DNA of 64,000 nt from NCBI RefSeq assembly GCF_001668725.1, contig NZ_LZKL01000089.1:1-64000 (forward strand), read 5' to 3'. The notes under the pieces are model-generated. The model did no database searches and had not been told where the DNA came from. It saw nothing but the letters and a program-made list of their open reading frames with translations. Shown here one piece after another: positions 16,648 to 24,372 of the stretch. Made by a program: the position numbers and the translations under genes. Each line of letters starts with the position of its first letter. Position 1 is the stretch's first letter. This DNA is from Mycobacterium sp. E787 (GTDB lineage Bacteria; Actinomycetota; Actinomycetes; Mycobacteriales; Mycobacteriaceae).

Positions 16648-17327
16648 CCAGTGTCTTGATCGTGGAGGACGAGGAGTCGCTGGCCGATCCGCTGGCATTC
16701 CTGTTGCGCAAGGAGGGCTTCGAGGCCACGGTGATGACCGACGGGCCCGCGGCCCTCGCCGAGTTCGACCGTGCCGGCGCCGACATCGTGCTGCTCGATC
16801 TGATGCTCCCGGGCATGTCGGGCACCGACGTGTGCAAGCAGTTGCGCGCCCGGTCCAGCGTGCCGGTGATCATGGTGACCGCGCGCGACAGCGAGATCGA
16901 CAAGGTCGTCGGCCTGGAGCTGGGCGCGGATGACTATGTCACGAAGCCCTATTCGGCGCGCGAGCTCATCGCCCGGATCCGCGCCGTGCTGCGCCGGGGC
17001 GGCGACGACGACTCCGAGATCAGCGACGGCGTGCTGGAATCCGGCCCGGTCCGGATGGACGTCGAGCGCCACGTCGTCTCGGTCAACGGCGACACGATCA
17101 CGTTGCCGCTCAAGGAATTCGACCTGCTCGAGTACCTGATGCGCAACAGCGGACGAGTGCTGACCCGCGGGCAGTTGATCGACCGGGTCTGGGGTGCCGA
17201 CTATGTCGGCGACACCAAGACGCTCGACGTCCACGTCAAGCGGCTGCGCTCCAAGATCGAGGCGGACCCGGCCAACCCGGTGCACCTGGTGACGGTGCGG
17301 GGACTGGGTTACAAGCTCGAGGGCTAG
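16644..17327 (+). CDS. regX3: Response regulator RegX3
   Basis: The 227-residue OmpR/PhoB-type regulator has a receiver domain (1-120) with acidic residues VEDEE, the phosphorylated Asp52 in VLLDLMLPG, Thr in VTARD and Lys in VTKPYSARELIARI. The C-terminal winged helix (about 130-227) contains LPLKEFDLLEYLMRNSGRVL and the recognition part TKTLDVHVKRLRSKIE. It controls phosphate-starvation genes. Unlike M. tuberculosis, where MIRU repeats separate the two genes, here the ATG overlaps the senX3 stop directly, which implies tight translational coupling. Confidence 0.97.
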   Translation: MTSVLIVEDEESLADPLAFLLRKEGFEATVMTDGPAALAEFDRAGADIVLLDLMLPGMSGTDVCKQLRARSSVPVIMVTARDSEIDKVVGLELGADDYVTKPYSARELIARIRAVLRRGGDDDSEISDGVLESGPVRMDVERHVVSVNGDTITLPLKEFDLLEYLMRNSGRVLTRGQLIDRVWGADYVGDTKTLDVHVKRLRSKIEADPANPVHLVTVRGLGYKLEG

Positions 17328-17338
17328 CGTGCGCTGAG

Positions 17339-17416
17339 GGCTTCGCGTGTGAAGCCACGGCGCGGATTGTGCACTCAGGGCGCCCTGTACGCACAGTCAA
17401 AACCCAGGATTCACAC
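17339..17416. repeat. Nested palindromic element between convergent regX3 and the GMC oxidoreductase gene
   Basis: The element has an outer pair GTGTGAA (17347-17353) / TTCACAC (17410-17416), a middle pair TGTGC (17368-17372) / GCACA (17391-17395), and a central perfect 12-base palindrome CAGGGCGCCCTG (17376-17387). A separate small hairpin GGCTTC/GAAGCC sits at 17339-17356. It fills the whole gap between the convergent genes. It resembles the dispersed intergenic palindromes common in mycobacteria and may serve as a bidirectional terminator. Confidence 0.55.
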
Positions 17417-19276
17417 TCAATTCGCGCGGGCGCCGACGATTTCGTCGGCCACGCCCAGCGCCAGCGCCATGATCGACAGCTGCGGGTTCACCTCCGGGCA
17501 GCTGGGCAGGATCGACGCGTCGGCGACCCACACGCCGTCTGCGCCGCGCAGCCGCCCGGTCTCGTCGACGGGGCAGCGCTGGTCGTCGGCGCCCGCGGCC
17601 GCCGTGCCCGTCGGGTGGAAGGCGGCCAGATGCAGGCTGCGCGCGTCGCTTCGGCTCAGCGCATCGCGCAGCGCGGGCAGCGACGTCACCGTCGTCGCGC
17701 CGGGTAAGCCGGTGAGCACCTCGACGGCACCCGCGGCGAACAGCAGCCGGCCCATGGCCTCGATCGCCACTCGCAGCTTGGCGACATCGGCCCGCGCGAT
17801 GTTGTAGCGCACCAGCGTCTCGCCGCGCACCGACGACACCGACCCGACGCCGCGGTCGGCCACCATGGCGCCGAACGTCGCGACCTGCGGCGCGCGGTCG
17901 AGCCAGCCGAGCAGCTCGGCGCCGTAGCCGGGAAAGACCATCGAACCCATCCCCGGCGGCGTGGAGGTCGCCTCGATCAGCACGCCGTCGGACTCGTGGA
18001 ACTCGTGCACCGCCGCGCTTTGCAGCACGCCGTGCCAGGCGACGACGTCGTCGTCGAATCGCCCGGCCAGCATCGTCGCCGGGTGCAGCGCCAGGTTGCG
18101 GCCCAGGCGCGGGTGAGCACCAAAACCGCTGCGCCGCAACAACCCCGGCGTCTCGGTGGCGCCCGCGGCGATGATGACCGTGTCGGCGAGCACGTCGAGC
18201 GCGGTGCCGTCGGGGCGGCGGGCGCGCACCCCGCGGGCGCGCCCTTGCCGGTGCAGCACCCGCTCGACGCGGGCGTGCGAGATGATCCGCGCGCCGGCCG
18301 CGCACGCCTGCGGCAGCGCGTTGAGGTGCACGCCGAACTTGGCGTTGCGCGGGCAGCCGATCGCGCACTGGCAACAGCCTTCGCAGCCCGGCGCGTTGCG
18401 CGGGATGGGCGCCGCCCGCCAGCCCAGCGTCGCGGCGGCATCCAGCAGCAGCCGCCCGTTGCGCCCCATGATCTCCAGCGGGACCGGCGCGACCCGCATG
18501 GTGCGTTCGACGTCGTCGAGGCGCTCGCTCAGCCGGTCTTCATCGGCCAGGCGCAGGCCGAAGTCGTCGCGCCAGCGCAGCGTCACGGCGGGCGGCGGCC
18601 GGTAGCAGGTGCCGGAGTTCACCACGGTGGTGCCGCCGACCGCACGACCGATGGGCAGCACCACCGAAGGGCGGCCCAGCGCGACGGTGGCCCCCGCGCC
18701 GCGGTACAGCCCGGCGTACCGGTCGATGGGGTGGCCGGTGCGGAAATCCCCGACGGTCCAGCGCCGCCCCTCCTCGAGCACGACGGTGTCGAGGCCGGCC
18801 CGCGCCAGGGTGCGGGCCACCATCGCCCCGCCGGCGCCGGACCCGACGACGACCGCGTCGGCGACGACGACCGAGCCGCTCTCGGGCGACGGGGTGACGT
18901 TCAGGGGCGCGTCCGGGCGCGCGACGTCATGCTCCTGGGCACGCGAAAGCAGTTCGGGCGCATAGGTTTCGGCGCCGTTGGCCAGCAACACGATCGCCTT
19001 CAGCGCTTCGACGGCCGCCCCGGCGTCCGGGCCGAGGGCGGCGACCCGCCGCAACACCCGCTCCCGCTCACCGGGGCCGAGCCGTGACAGCGAGCGGCCG
19101 GTGGTGAGGTAGCTCGCCGCGGCCAGCGAGACCAACCCGGCCCGCACCGCCGCCCGTGATGTGGCTGGCAGCCGCTCCAGGTAGCGGTCGACGCGGCCGG
19201 CGAGATCGGCGGGTGCCGGGCCGCCGCACTCCCGGGGGAGCAGCGCGGCGCCGAACGACGCGGCGAGACGGCTCAT
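17417..19276 (-). CDS. GMC-type FAD oxidoreductase (Rv0492c-like)
   Basis: The 619-residue flavoprotein has a helical N-terminal region (about 1-120), a Rossmann FAD-binding motif ADAVVVGSGAGGAMVARTLA at about 137-156, and an E-G-R (LEEGRRW) segment. A second conserved block is GRAVGGTTVVNSGTCYR, and the C-terminal GMC signature is HPTGTAAAG with the catalytic HPTG histidine and NPQLSIMALA. A cysteine-rich stretch CEGCCQCAIGCPRNAK near residue 290 is unusual for simple GMC enzymes. The substrate is unknown; sterols or long-chain alcohols are possible. The start overlaps the stop of the 109-residue gene by 4 bases. Confidence 0.88.
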   Translation of the reverse strand: MSRLAASFGAALLPRECGGPAPADLAGRVDRYLERLPATSRAAVRAGLVSLAAASYLTTGRSLSRLGPGERERVLRRVAALGPDAGAAVEALKAIVLLANGAETYAPELLSRAQEHDVARPDAPLNVTPSPESGSVVVADAVVVGSGAGGAMVARTLARAGLDTVVLEEGRRWTVGDFRTGHPIDRYAGLYRGAGATVALGRPSVVLPIGRAVGGTTVVNSGTCYRPPPAVTLRWRDDFGLRLADEDRLSERLDDVERTMRVAPVPLEIMGRNGRLLLDAAATLGWRAAPIPRNAPGCEGCCQCAIGCPRNAKFGVHLNALPQACAAGARIISHARVERVLHRQGRARGVRARRPDGTALDVLADTVIIAAGATETPGLLRRSGFGAHPRLGRNLALHPATMLAGRFDDDVVAWHGVLQSAAVHEFHESDGVLIEATSTPPGMGSMVFPGYGAELLGWLDRAPQVATFGAMVADRGVGSVSSVRGETLVRYNIARADVAKLRVAIEAMGRLLFAAGAVEVLTGLPGATTVTSLPALRDALSRSDARSLHLAAFHPTGTAAAGADDQRCPVDETGRLRGADGVWVADASILPSCPEVNPQLSIMALALGVADEIVGARAN

Positions 19277-19602
19277 CCGAAGCGTCCGACCCGGCGCCCC
19301 AGCTTGATGAAGAACGGATAGGTCGCGAAGATGCCGGCCGCCGCCGCGTGCAGCCGCGGGCCCGCCTGCGCGGTGTCGACGCCGAAAACGCCGCTGTTCC
19401 ACATGAAGTCGCGCCCGTTCTGCGCGCGGAAGGGCCGCCACAGCACACCGAGGCCGGGCACGTTGTTGTAGAGGCCGAACGAGCCGCCGAAGAAGACGCC
19501 GAGGGTGGCGGCCTCGGCGAGCTCCCGGCGGTCCGGGGGCAGCCGCCGCTCGATGAGCACTCCGGCGGCGAACAGCAGCGGCGGGTCGAGCGCAAAGCTC
19601 AC
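19273..19602 (-). CDS. Small conserved protein of the GMC oxidoreductase operon (Rv0492A-like)
   Basis: The 109-residue protein begins MSFALDPPLLFAAGVLIERR and contains conserved-looking aromatic and glycine stretches (GVFFGGSFGLYNNVPGLGVL, GRDFMWNSGVF). One or two short hydrophobic segments suggest membrane association. No known domain was recognised. It overlaps its upstream and downstream neighbours by 4 bases each. This strict coupling suggests it is an accessory subunit or partner of the flavoprotein, by inference from position only. Confidence 0.78.
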   Translation of the reverse strand: MSFALDPPLLFAAGVLIERRLPPDRRELAEAATLGVFFGGSFGLYNNVPGLGVLWRPFRAQNGRDFMWNSGVFGVDTAQAGPRLHAAAAGIFATYPFFIKLGRRVGRFG

Positions 19603-20564
19603 GACGGGATCCTTTCGTTGATTTGGGGTGCGTCAGCGCCGCGCAGCCCCACTTCGGCGTGCCCGGTTCCCAGCACCGACCAGTGCCGGTCGTCGATGTC
19701 GATGTGGATGTCGGCCTGCTCGGTGTTGGTGCACACCGCGCGGCCGCCGTCGGGGTCGGTGTATCCCAGGCTCACGCACCGCTCCGGCGGCTGGTCGACC
19801 CGGATGAGCACCCGGCGACCGCCGATGCGCCCCTCCAGCTGCCAGTGCCGCAGGCCCAGCGTCGTTTTCATCCGCAGCGACGGCAAAGGGCTTGGGGGCC
19901 AATCCTTCCCGTCGATGCGGAAGCGAACGAACGCCATCGGCGCCAGCCTGCGCAGCCCCGGCTTGTGCGACACCGCGGTGACCGCCTCCACCACGTCGCC
20001 GCCGCCGAGGTCGGCGTGGATCCAGCCCCAGCGCCGGGCGTTGCCGTGTCCGTAGATGTGCGCGACGCCGCCGCGCCACCCCTCGATGCGCGCGGCGGCG
20101 TCTGCTTGAAGGTCAGTGGTCAATGAGCCCGCGAAGTCGGCGGTGGGGGCGACGACCACCTGGGCGCCGGGCAGCAGCTCGCGCTCCCACGCCGCCCGGG
20201 GAAACGTCCACAACGGCGTGCCGGCGTCCGTCCAGGACAGGTCCCATGCCAGCGATCCCGCGCGCCCGGCCAGCTTTTCCGGCGCCACGCGCACCCCCGC
20301 CGCGTCGAACCAGGCGGTGCCCGAGGCCGGCCCGGCGGGCTCGGGGCCGAACCGCTCGGTGCGCGGCGGGCCGTCGGGCGCGAACCAGGTCGCCCAGCCG
20401 TGCGCGTAGGGGGCGTCCGCGGCGTGGAGGGGAGCCACCGTCTCGCAGTGGATCCACAGGCCGGCGCGGGTCAGCGGATCCGACAGGGTGGCGTACCAGA
20501 CCTCCAGGCGGCCGGCCTTGCCGCGCCAGCGCGGGGCGGAGGCCGATCGCAGCTCGTCGTCCAC
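19599..20564 (-). CDS. Conserved hypothetical protein (Rv0493c-like)
   Basis: The 321-residue soluble protein is rich in tryptophan and beta strands (RWRGKAGRLEVWYATLSDP at the start, HIYGHGNARRWGWIHADLG centrally). The pattern recalls lipocalin-like hydroxyneurosporene or tocopherol-cyclase-type folds, but I could not assign a family. The GTG at 20564 is supported by GGAGGTG just upstream. It is the first gene of the overlapping trio leading to the GMC oxidoreductase and is divergent from the FadR-like regulator at 20641, which is its likely controller. Confidence 0.78.
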   Translation of the reverse strand: MDDELRSASAPRWRGKAGRLEVWYATLSDPLTRAGLWIHCETVAPLHAADAPYAHGWATWFAPDGPPRTERFGPEPAGPASGTAWFDAAGVRVAPEKLAGRAGSLAWDLSWTDAGTPLWTFPRAAWERELLPGAQVVVAPTADFAGSLTTDLQADAAARIEGWRGGVAHIYGHGNARRWGWIHADLGGGDVVEAVTAVSHKPGLRRLAPMAFVRFRIDGKDWPPSPLPSLRMKTTLGLRHWQLEGRIGGRRVLIRVDQPPERCVSLGYTDPDGGRAVCTNTEQADIHIDIDDRHWSVLGTGHAEVGLRGADAPQINERIPS

Positions 20565-20624
20565 GTGCTCACCTCCGGTCGGGACGCGGGCGCTCGGTTG
20601 CTGTCCGGGGCCCGGTCGGTCCAC

Positions 20625-20641
20625 TATATTGGTTGAGCCAA
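20625..20641 (+). promoter_or_regulatory. -10 box and FadR-like operator at the start of the GntR regulator gene
   Basis: TATATT (20625-20630) is a good -10 element 10 bases before the ATG. The near-palindrome TTGGTTGAGCCAA (20629-20641) overlaps it and the first base of the start codon. The TTGGT/CCAA symmetry resembles the TGGT-N3-ACCA operators of FadR-subfamily GntR proteins. Binding here would block both initiation and early elongation and could also shut the divergent Rv0493c-like operon. Confidence 0.5.
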
Positions 20642-21363
20642 TGAACCAGTCAAGCGCACTGCAGCCGCCCGATCGCCAGCGGGTCGACGAACAGATCGCC
20701 GCGTCGATCGCCGACGCGATCCTCGACGGCGCCTTTCCGCCCGGGTCGACCCTGCCGCCCGAGCGCGAGCTGGCCGAGCAGCTCCGCGTCAACCGCACGT
20801 CGCTGCGCCAGGGGCTGGCCCGGCTGCAGCAGATGGGTCTCATCGAGGCCCGGCACGGCAGCGGCAACGTGGTGTGCGACCCCCAGGCGCTCACGCATCC
20901 CGCCGTCGTCGAGGCGCTGGTCCGCAGGCTCGGCCCCGAGTTCCTGGCCGAATTGCTGGAGATCCGGGCGGCGTTGGGCCCGATGATCGGCCGGCTGGCG
21001 GCGCAACGCAGCACGCCGGAGGACGCCGAGTCGCTGCGCGCCGCCCTGACGGCGGTGCGCGAGGCCGACGGCCCGGCGGCGCGCCAGGCCGCCGACCTGG
21101 CCTACTTCCGGGTGCTCATCCACGGCACCCGCAACCGCGCGCTGGGGTTGCTGTATCGCTGGGTCGAGCACGCGTTCGGCGGCCGCGAGCACGAACTCAC
21201 CGGCGCCTACGACGACGCCGCCCCGGTGCTGGCCGACCTGCGGGCGATCACCGACGCCGTGCTGGCGCGCCAGTCGGAAGCGGCGGCCGCCGCGGTCGAG
21301 GGTTACCTCAACGCCAGCGCCCTGCGAATGGTGTTGTCCTACAAAAGAACCCAGGCCACCTGA
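20641..21363 (+). CDS. GntR-family (FadR-like) transcriptional regulator (Rv0494-like)
   Basis: The 240-residue protein has a GntR winged helix (about 10-75) with STLPPERELAEQLRVNRTSL and the wing GLIEARHGSGNVV. An all-helical FCD effector domain follows (about 95-225), with conserved arginines and histidines (FRVLIHGTRNR) placed for metal or acyl-ligand binding. M. tuberculosis Rv0494 is described as a starvation-induced, fatty-acyl-responsive autoregulator. Divergence from the three-gene GMC operon and the operator-like repeat at its own start suggest it controls both. Confidence 0.88.
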   Translation: MNQSSALQPPDRQRVDEQIAASIADAILDGAFPPGSTLPPERELAEQLRVNRTSLRQGLARLQQMGLIEARHGSGNVVCDPQALTHPAVVEALVRRLGPEFLAELLEIRAALGPMIGRLAAQRSTPEDAESLRAALTAVREADGPAARQAADLAYFRVLIHGTRNRALGLLYRWVEHAFGGREHELTGAYDDAAPVLADLRAITDAVLARQSEAAAAAVEGYLNASALRMVLSYKRTQAT

Positions 21364-21376
21364 GCGCGGGCCGGCG

Positions 21377-22162
21377 CTATTCGGCGATCCGGGTGGCCGG
21401 GTGCACCGCGATGAGCCCTAACTTGCTGCGCCGCTTGCACATCGCCGCCAGCTCCGCATAGGCCTTCGCGCCGAGCAGTTCGGTGAGCTCGTCGGCCATG
21501 CTCTCCCACACCTGCTTGGCGCCGACGTGGGCGGCCGGATCGCCGGTGCAGTACCAGTGCAGGTCCGCCCCGCCGGAGCCCCAGCCGCGGCGATCGAATT
21601 CGGTCACCCAGGTCTTCAAGATCTCCGTCCCGTCGGGCCGGGTCACCCATTCCTGGCTGCGCCGGATCGGTAACTGCCAGCACACATCGGGTTTCATGGT
21701 GAGCGGTGCCACCCCCAGCTTGAGAGCCTTGGTGTGCAGCGCGCACCCGGCCCCGGCGGGGAACCCCGGCCGGTTGAGGAAAATGCAGGCGTCCTTGTGC
21801 TTGCGGGTGCGGTACTGGGGCTGGCCGTCGTGCTCGTCGAGCTCCAGGTAACCCTTGCGTCCCAAGCCCTTCTCGCGGAACTGCCAGTCCTCGTCGGTCA
21901 GCGTCTTGACCGCGTCGTCCAGCCGGGCCCGGTCGTCGTCGTCGGACAGGAACGCGCCGTGCGAGCAGCACCCGTCGTCGGGGCGGTCTTCGACCGTGCC
22001 GCGGCAGGCCGGTGTGCCGAACACGCAGGTCCAACGCGACAGCAGCCAGGTGAGGTCGGCCGCGATCAGGTGCTCCGGATTGTCCGGGTCGTAGAACTCC
22101 ACCCATTCGCGGGCGAAGTCCAACTCGACCTCCTGACCCGGTTCCGGGTGCGAATTCGCCAC
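21377..22162 (-). CDS. Conserved hypothetical protein with cysteine-rich N-terminal half (Rv0495c-like)
   Basis: The 261-residue protein has clustered cysteines (CVFGTPACRG, DDGCCSHGAF, AGCALHTKAL, DVCWQLP). These could form a metal-binding site of the kind seen in small iron/zinc-chelating protein families, but I cannot name the family with confidence. An acidic DDDDRARLDD stretch and a tryptophan-rich C-terminal part (HWYCTGDP) follow. On the minus strand a TAACGT -10-like box (22170-22175) ends 7 bases before the GTG start, so the transcript may be leaderless. It converges with the GntR gene 13 bases away. Function is unknown. Confidence 0.8.
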   Translation of the reverse strand: MANSHPEPGQEVELDFAREWVEFYDPDNPEHLIAADLTWLLSRWTCVFGTPACRGTVEDRPDDGCCSHGAFLSDDDDRARLDDAVKTLTDEDWQFREKGLGRKGYLELDEHDGQPQYRTRKHKDACIFLNRPGFPAGAGCALHTKALKLGVAPLTMKPDVCWQLPIRRSQEWVTRPDGTEILKTWVTEFDRRGWGSGGADLHWYCTGDPAAHVGAKQVWESMADELTELLGAKAYAELAAMCKRRSKLGLIAVHPATRIAE

Positions 22163-22232
22163 GTCGCCAACGTTAGACCACGATTCCGGCCGTCCGGCAC
22201 TTTGACGCGACGGACTCGTCGGCAGGTCGGAC

Positions 22233-22346
22233 CGCGGCGCGCATCGTCACCCGGCGGGGCTGAATTGCCGGTTCGCCCCCTCGCCGCTTGCGCGGCTGGG
22301 GGTGCCCCCACCTCGCGCCGCTTCGCGGCGCGCATCGTCACCCGGC
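22233..22346. repeat. Intergenic repeat cluster: 23-base direct repeat enclosing two hairpins
   Basis: A 23-base sequence starting CGCGGCGCGCATCG and ending CACCCGGC occurs at 22233-22255 and again, identically, at 22324-22346. Between the copies lie a GC-rich stem CCCCC-GCCGC / GCGGC-GGGGG (22276-22302), a GGGGGTGCCCCC palindrome (22298-22309) and a hairpin GCGCCGC-TTC-GCGGCGC (22315-22331). The last copy ends 12 bases before the ppx1 start, so the structures may affect its expression. The block looks like a small dispersed palindromic element. Confidence 0.6.
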
Positions 22347-22358
22347 TAGGTTGTTGCT

Positions 22359-23375
22359 GTGCGGTTAGGCGTGCTCGACGTGGGCAGCAACACGGTTCAT
22401 CTGTTGGTGGTTGACGCCCACCGCGGTGGGCATCCCACGCCCATGAGTTCGACGAAGGCCACGCTGCGGCTCTCCGAGTCGATCGACAGCTCCGGCAAGA
22501 TCACCAAGCGCGGCGCCGACAAGTTGGTCTCCACTATCAAAGAGTTCGCCAAGATCGCTGACAGCTCGGGCTGCAAGGAGCTGATGGCCTTCGCCACCTC
22601 GGCGGTCCGCGACGCCGAGAACTCCGACGACGTGCTGTCCCGGGTGCGCAAGGAAGCCGGCGTCGAGCTCGAGGTGCTGACCGGGGTCGACGAGTCGCGG
22701 CTGACCTTCCTCGCGGTGCGCCGGTGGTACGGCTGGAGCGCCGGTCGCATCATCAACCTCGACATCGGCGGCGGCTCGCTGGAGTTGTCCAGCGGCGTCG
22801 ACGAGGAGCCCGAGGTCGCGTTGTCGCTGCCGCTGGGTGCGGGTCGCCTGACCCGGGAATGGCTGCCCGACGATCCGCCCGGGCGGCGGCGGGTGGCGAT
22901 GCTGCGCGACTGGCTGGACGCCGAGCTGGCGGAGGCCGCCGTCACGGTCCTCGAGGCCGGGCCGCCCGACCTCGCGGTCGCCACGTCGAAAACGTTCCGT
23001 TCGCTGGCGCGGCTGACCGGGGCGGCGCCCTCGGCGGCCGGACCGCGGGTCAAGCGGACGCTGACCGAGAACGGCCTCAGGCAACTCATAGCTTTCATCT
23101 CTAGGATGACCACCGCTGACCGGGCCGAACTGGAGGGAGTGAGCGCCGAGCGGGCACCGCAGATCGTCGCGGGTGCGCTGGTGGCGGAAGCGAGCATGCG
23201 AGCGCTGTCGATCGAAGCGGTGGATATCTGCCCGTGGGCGTTACGGGAAGGTCTCATCTTGCGCAAACTCGACAGCGAAGCCGACGGAACTGCGCTGTTC
23301 GACAGTTCCTTGCGCGATGCTGGAGGTCAGAAGGCTGATCGGAACGCCAACCGATCGAGAGGCGACAAATCATGA
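22359..23375 (+). CDS. ppx1: Exopolyphosphatase / Ppx-GppA family
   Basis: The 338-residue protein has the actin-like ATPase fold of the Ppx/GppA family: phosphate-1 motif LGVLDVGSNTVHLLVVD at the N-terminus, FATSAVRDAEN, and phosphate-2 motif INLDIGGGSLELS. It lacks the C-terminal HD extension of E. coli Ppx. Family members hydrolyse short-chain polyphosphate or pppGpp; the M. tuberculosis counterpart Rv0496 is a short-chain exopolyphosphatase. The GTG start gives the canonical first strand. It overlaps the next gene by 4 bases. A polyphosphate-stringent response role is inferred from the family. Confidence 0.92.
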   Translation: MRLGVLDVGSNTVHLLVVDAHRGGHPTPMSSTKATLRLSESIDSSGKITKRGADKLVSTIKEFAKIADSSGCKELMAFATSAVRDAENSDDVLSRVRKEAGVELEVLTGVDESRLTFLAVRRWYGWSAGRIINLDIGGGSLELSSGVDEEPEVALSLPLGAGRLTREWLPDDPPGRRRVAMLRDWLDAELAEAAVTVLEAGPPDLAVATSKTFRSLARLTGAAPSAAGPRVKRTLTENGLRQLIAFISRMTTADRAELEGVSAERAPQIVAGALVAEASMRALSIEAVDICPWALREGLILRKLDSEADGTALFDSSLRDAGGQKADRNANRSRGDKS

Positions 23376-24343
23376 CCGGACCCCACTCCGAGACCGAGAG
23401 CCCCGGCACTCGGCCGATCTCGGTGGCCGAGCTGCTGGCCAGGAACGGAACGATCGGCGCCCCGGCGGTCACCCGGCGGCGGCGCCGTCGGCGCGGCGAC
23501 AGCGACGCGGTGACCGTCGCCGAGCTCACCGGTGAGATCCCCGTCATCCGCGACCACGACGACGACCACGACGACGACCACGACGTCACCGAAGAGCCGG
23601 CCAACGGGACGATCCAGGTCGCCGAGCAGACCGCCGAGGACCGGCGCACGACCTCGTACTGGTCCGAACCCGAGCCGCGCTGGCCCAAGTCACCGCCCCA
23701 ACCCAAACGGTTGTCGGGCCCGGAGCGCAGCGCCTACCCGCGGCCCCTGCCGCACCCCGAGGCCCCCGCCGATGCCGCCCAGTCCGGCGCCGAGGACATG
23801 AGCCCCGACCCGCTGGACCATTACACCGACGTCCCGGTGGACGTGATGGACTCCGAGGTGCGCGAGGCCGAACCCACGTCGGAGGATTCCGCCTTCGTGC
23901 GCTCCTTCCTGCACTCCGACTCGACGCTGTTCGGCGGCCAGACGCTCGCCGACGAGGTGGCCCGGCGGCGCGGCGGCGAGCCGTCCGCGGACTCGCTGAC
24001 GGAAGAGCTCGGCGAGGACCGCCTCGACGCCGAGGTCGGCCGCGCCGACGAGGAACTGCACGAGGCGCCGAGCCGGCTCCAGGGGCTGTGGCAGGGCTTC
24101 CTGACCGTGCTGCAGTCGATCCTGGCCGTCGCGTTCGGGGCGGGGCTGTTCGTCGCGTTCGACGAGCTGTGGCGGTGGAACAGCATCGTGGCCCTGGTGC
24201 TGACGGTGCTGGTCATCCTCGGCCTCGTGGTGGGAGTCCGCGTGGTGCGCAAAACCGAGGACATCGCGAGCACGCTGATCGCCGTCGCGGTGGGGGCGCT
24301 GATCACCCTGGGGCCGCTGGTCCTGTCGCTGCAGTCGGGCTAG
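23372..24343 (+). CDS. Membrane protein with long charged N-terminal region (Rv0497-like)
   Basis: The 323-residue protein has a cytoplasmic-type N-terminal region of about 240 residues containing a run of seven arginines (TRRRRRRRGDSD), a DHDDDHDDDHD tract and proline-rich stretches. Three hydrophobic segments follow near the C-terminus (ILAVAFGAGLFVAFDELW, IVALVLTVLVILGLVVGVRV, STLIAVAVGALITLGPLVL). The layout suggests an inner-membrane protein with a disordered domain. Function is unknown. It starts within the ppx1 stop codon and probably shares that operon with the isomerase-like gene 29 bases downstream. Confidence 0.85.
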   Translation: MTGPHSETESPGTRPISVAELLARNGTIGAPAVTRRRRRRRGDSDAVTVAELTGEIPVIRDHDDDHDDDHDVTEEPANGTIQVAEQTAEDRRTTSYWSEPEPRWPKSPPQPKRLSGPERSAYPRPLPHPEAPADAAQSGAEDMSPDPLDHYTDVPVDVMDSEVREAEPTSEDSAFVRSFLHSDSTLFGGQTLADEVARRRGGEPSADSLTEELGEDRLDAEVGRADEELHEAPSRLQGLWQGFLTVLQSILAVAFGAGLFVAFDELWRWNSIVALVLTVLVILGLVVGVRVVRKTEDIASTLIAVAVGALITLGPLVLSLQSG

Positions 24344-24372
24344 CCAGATCCACTGAGAACCCATAGAGACCA

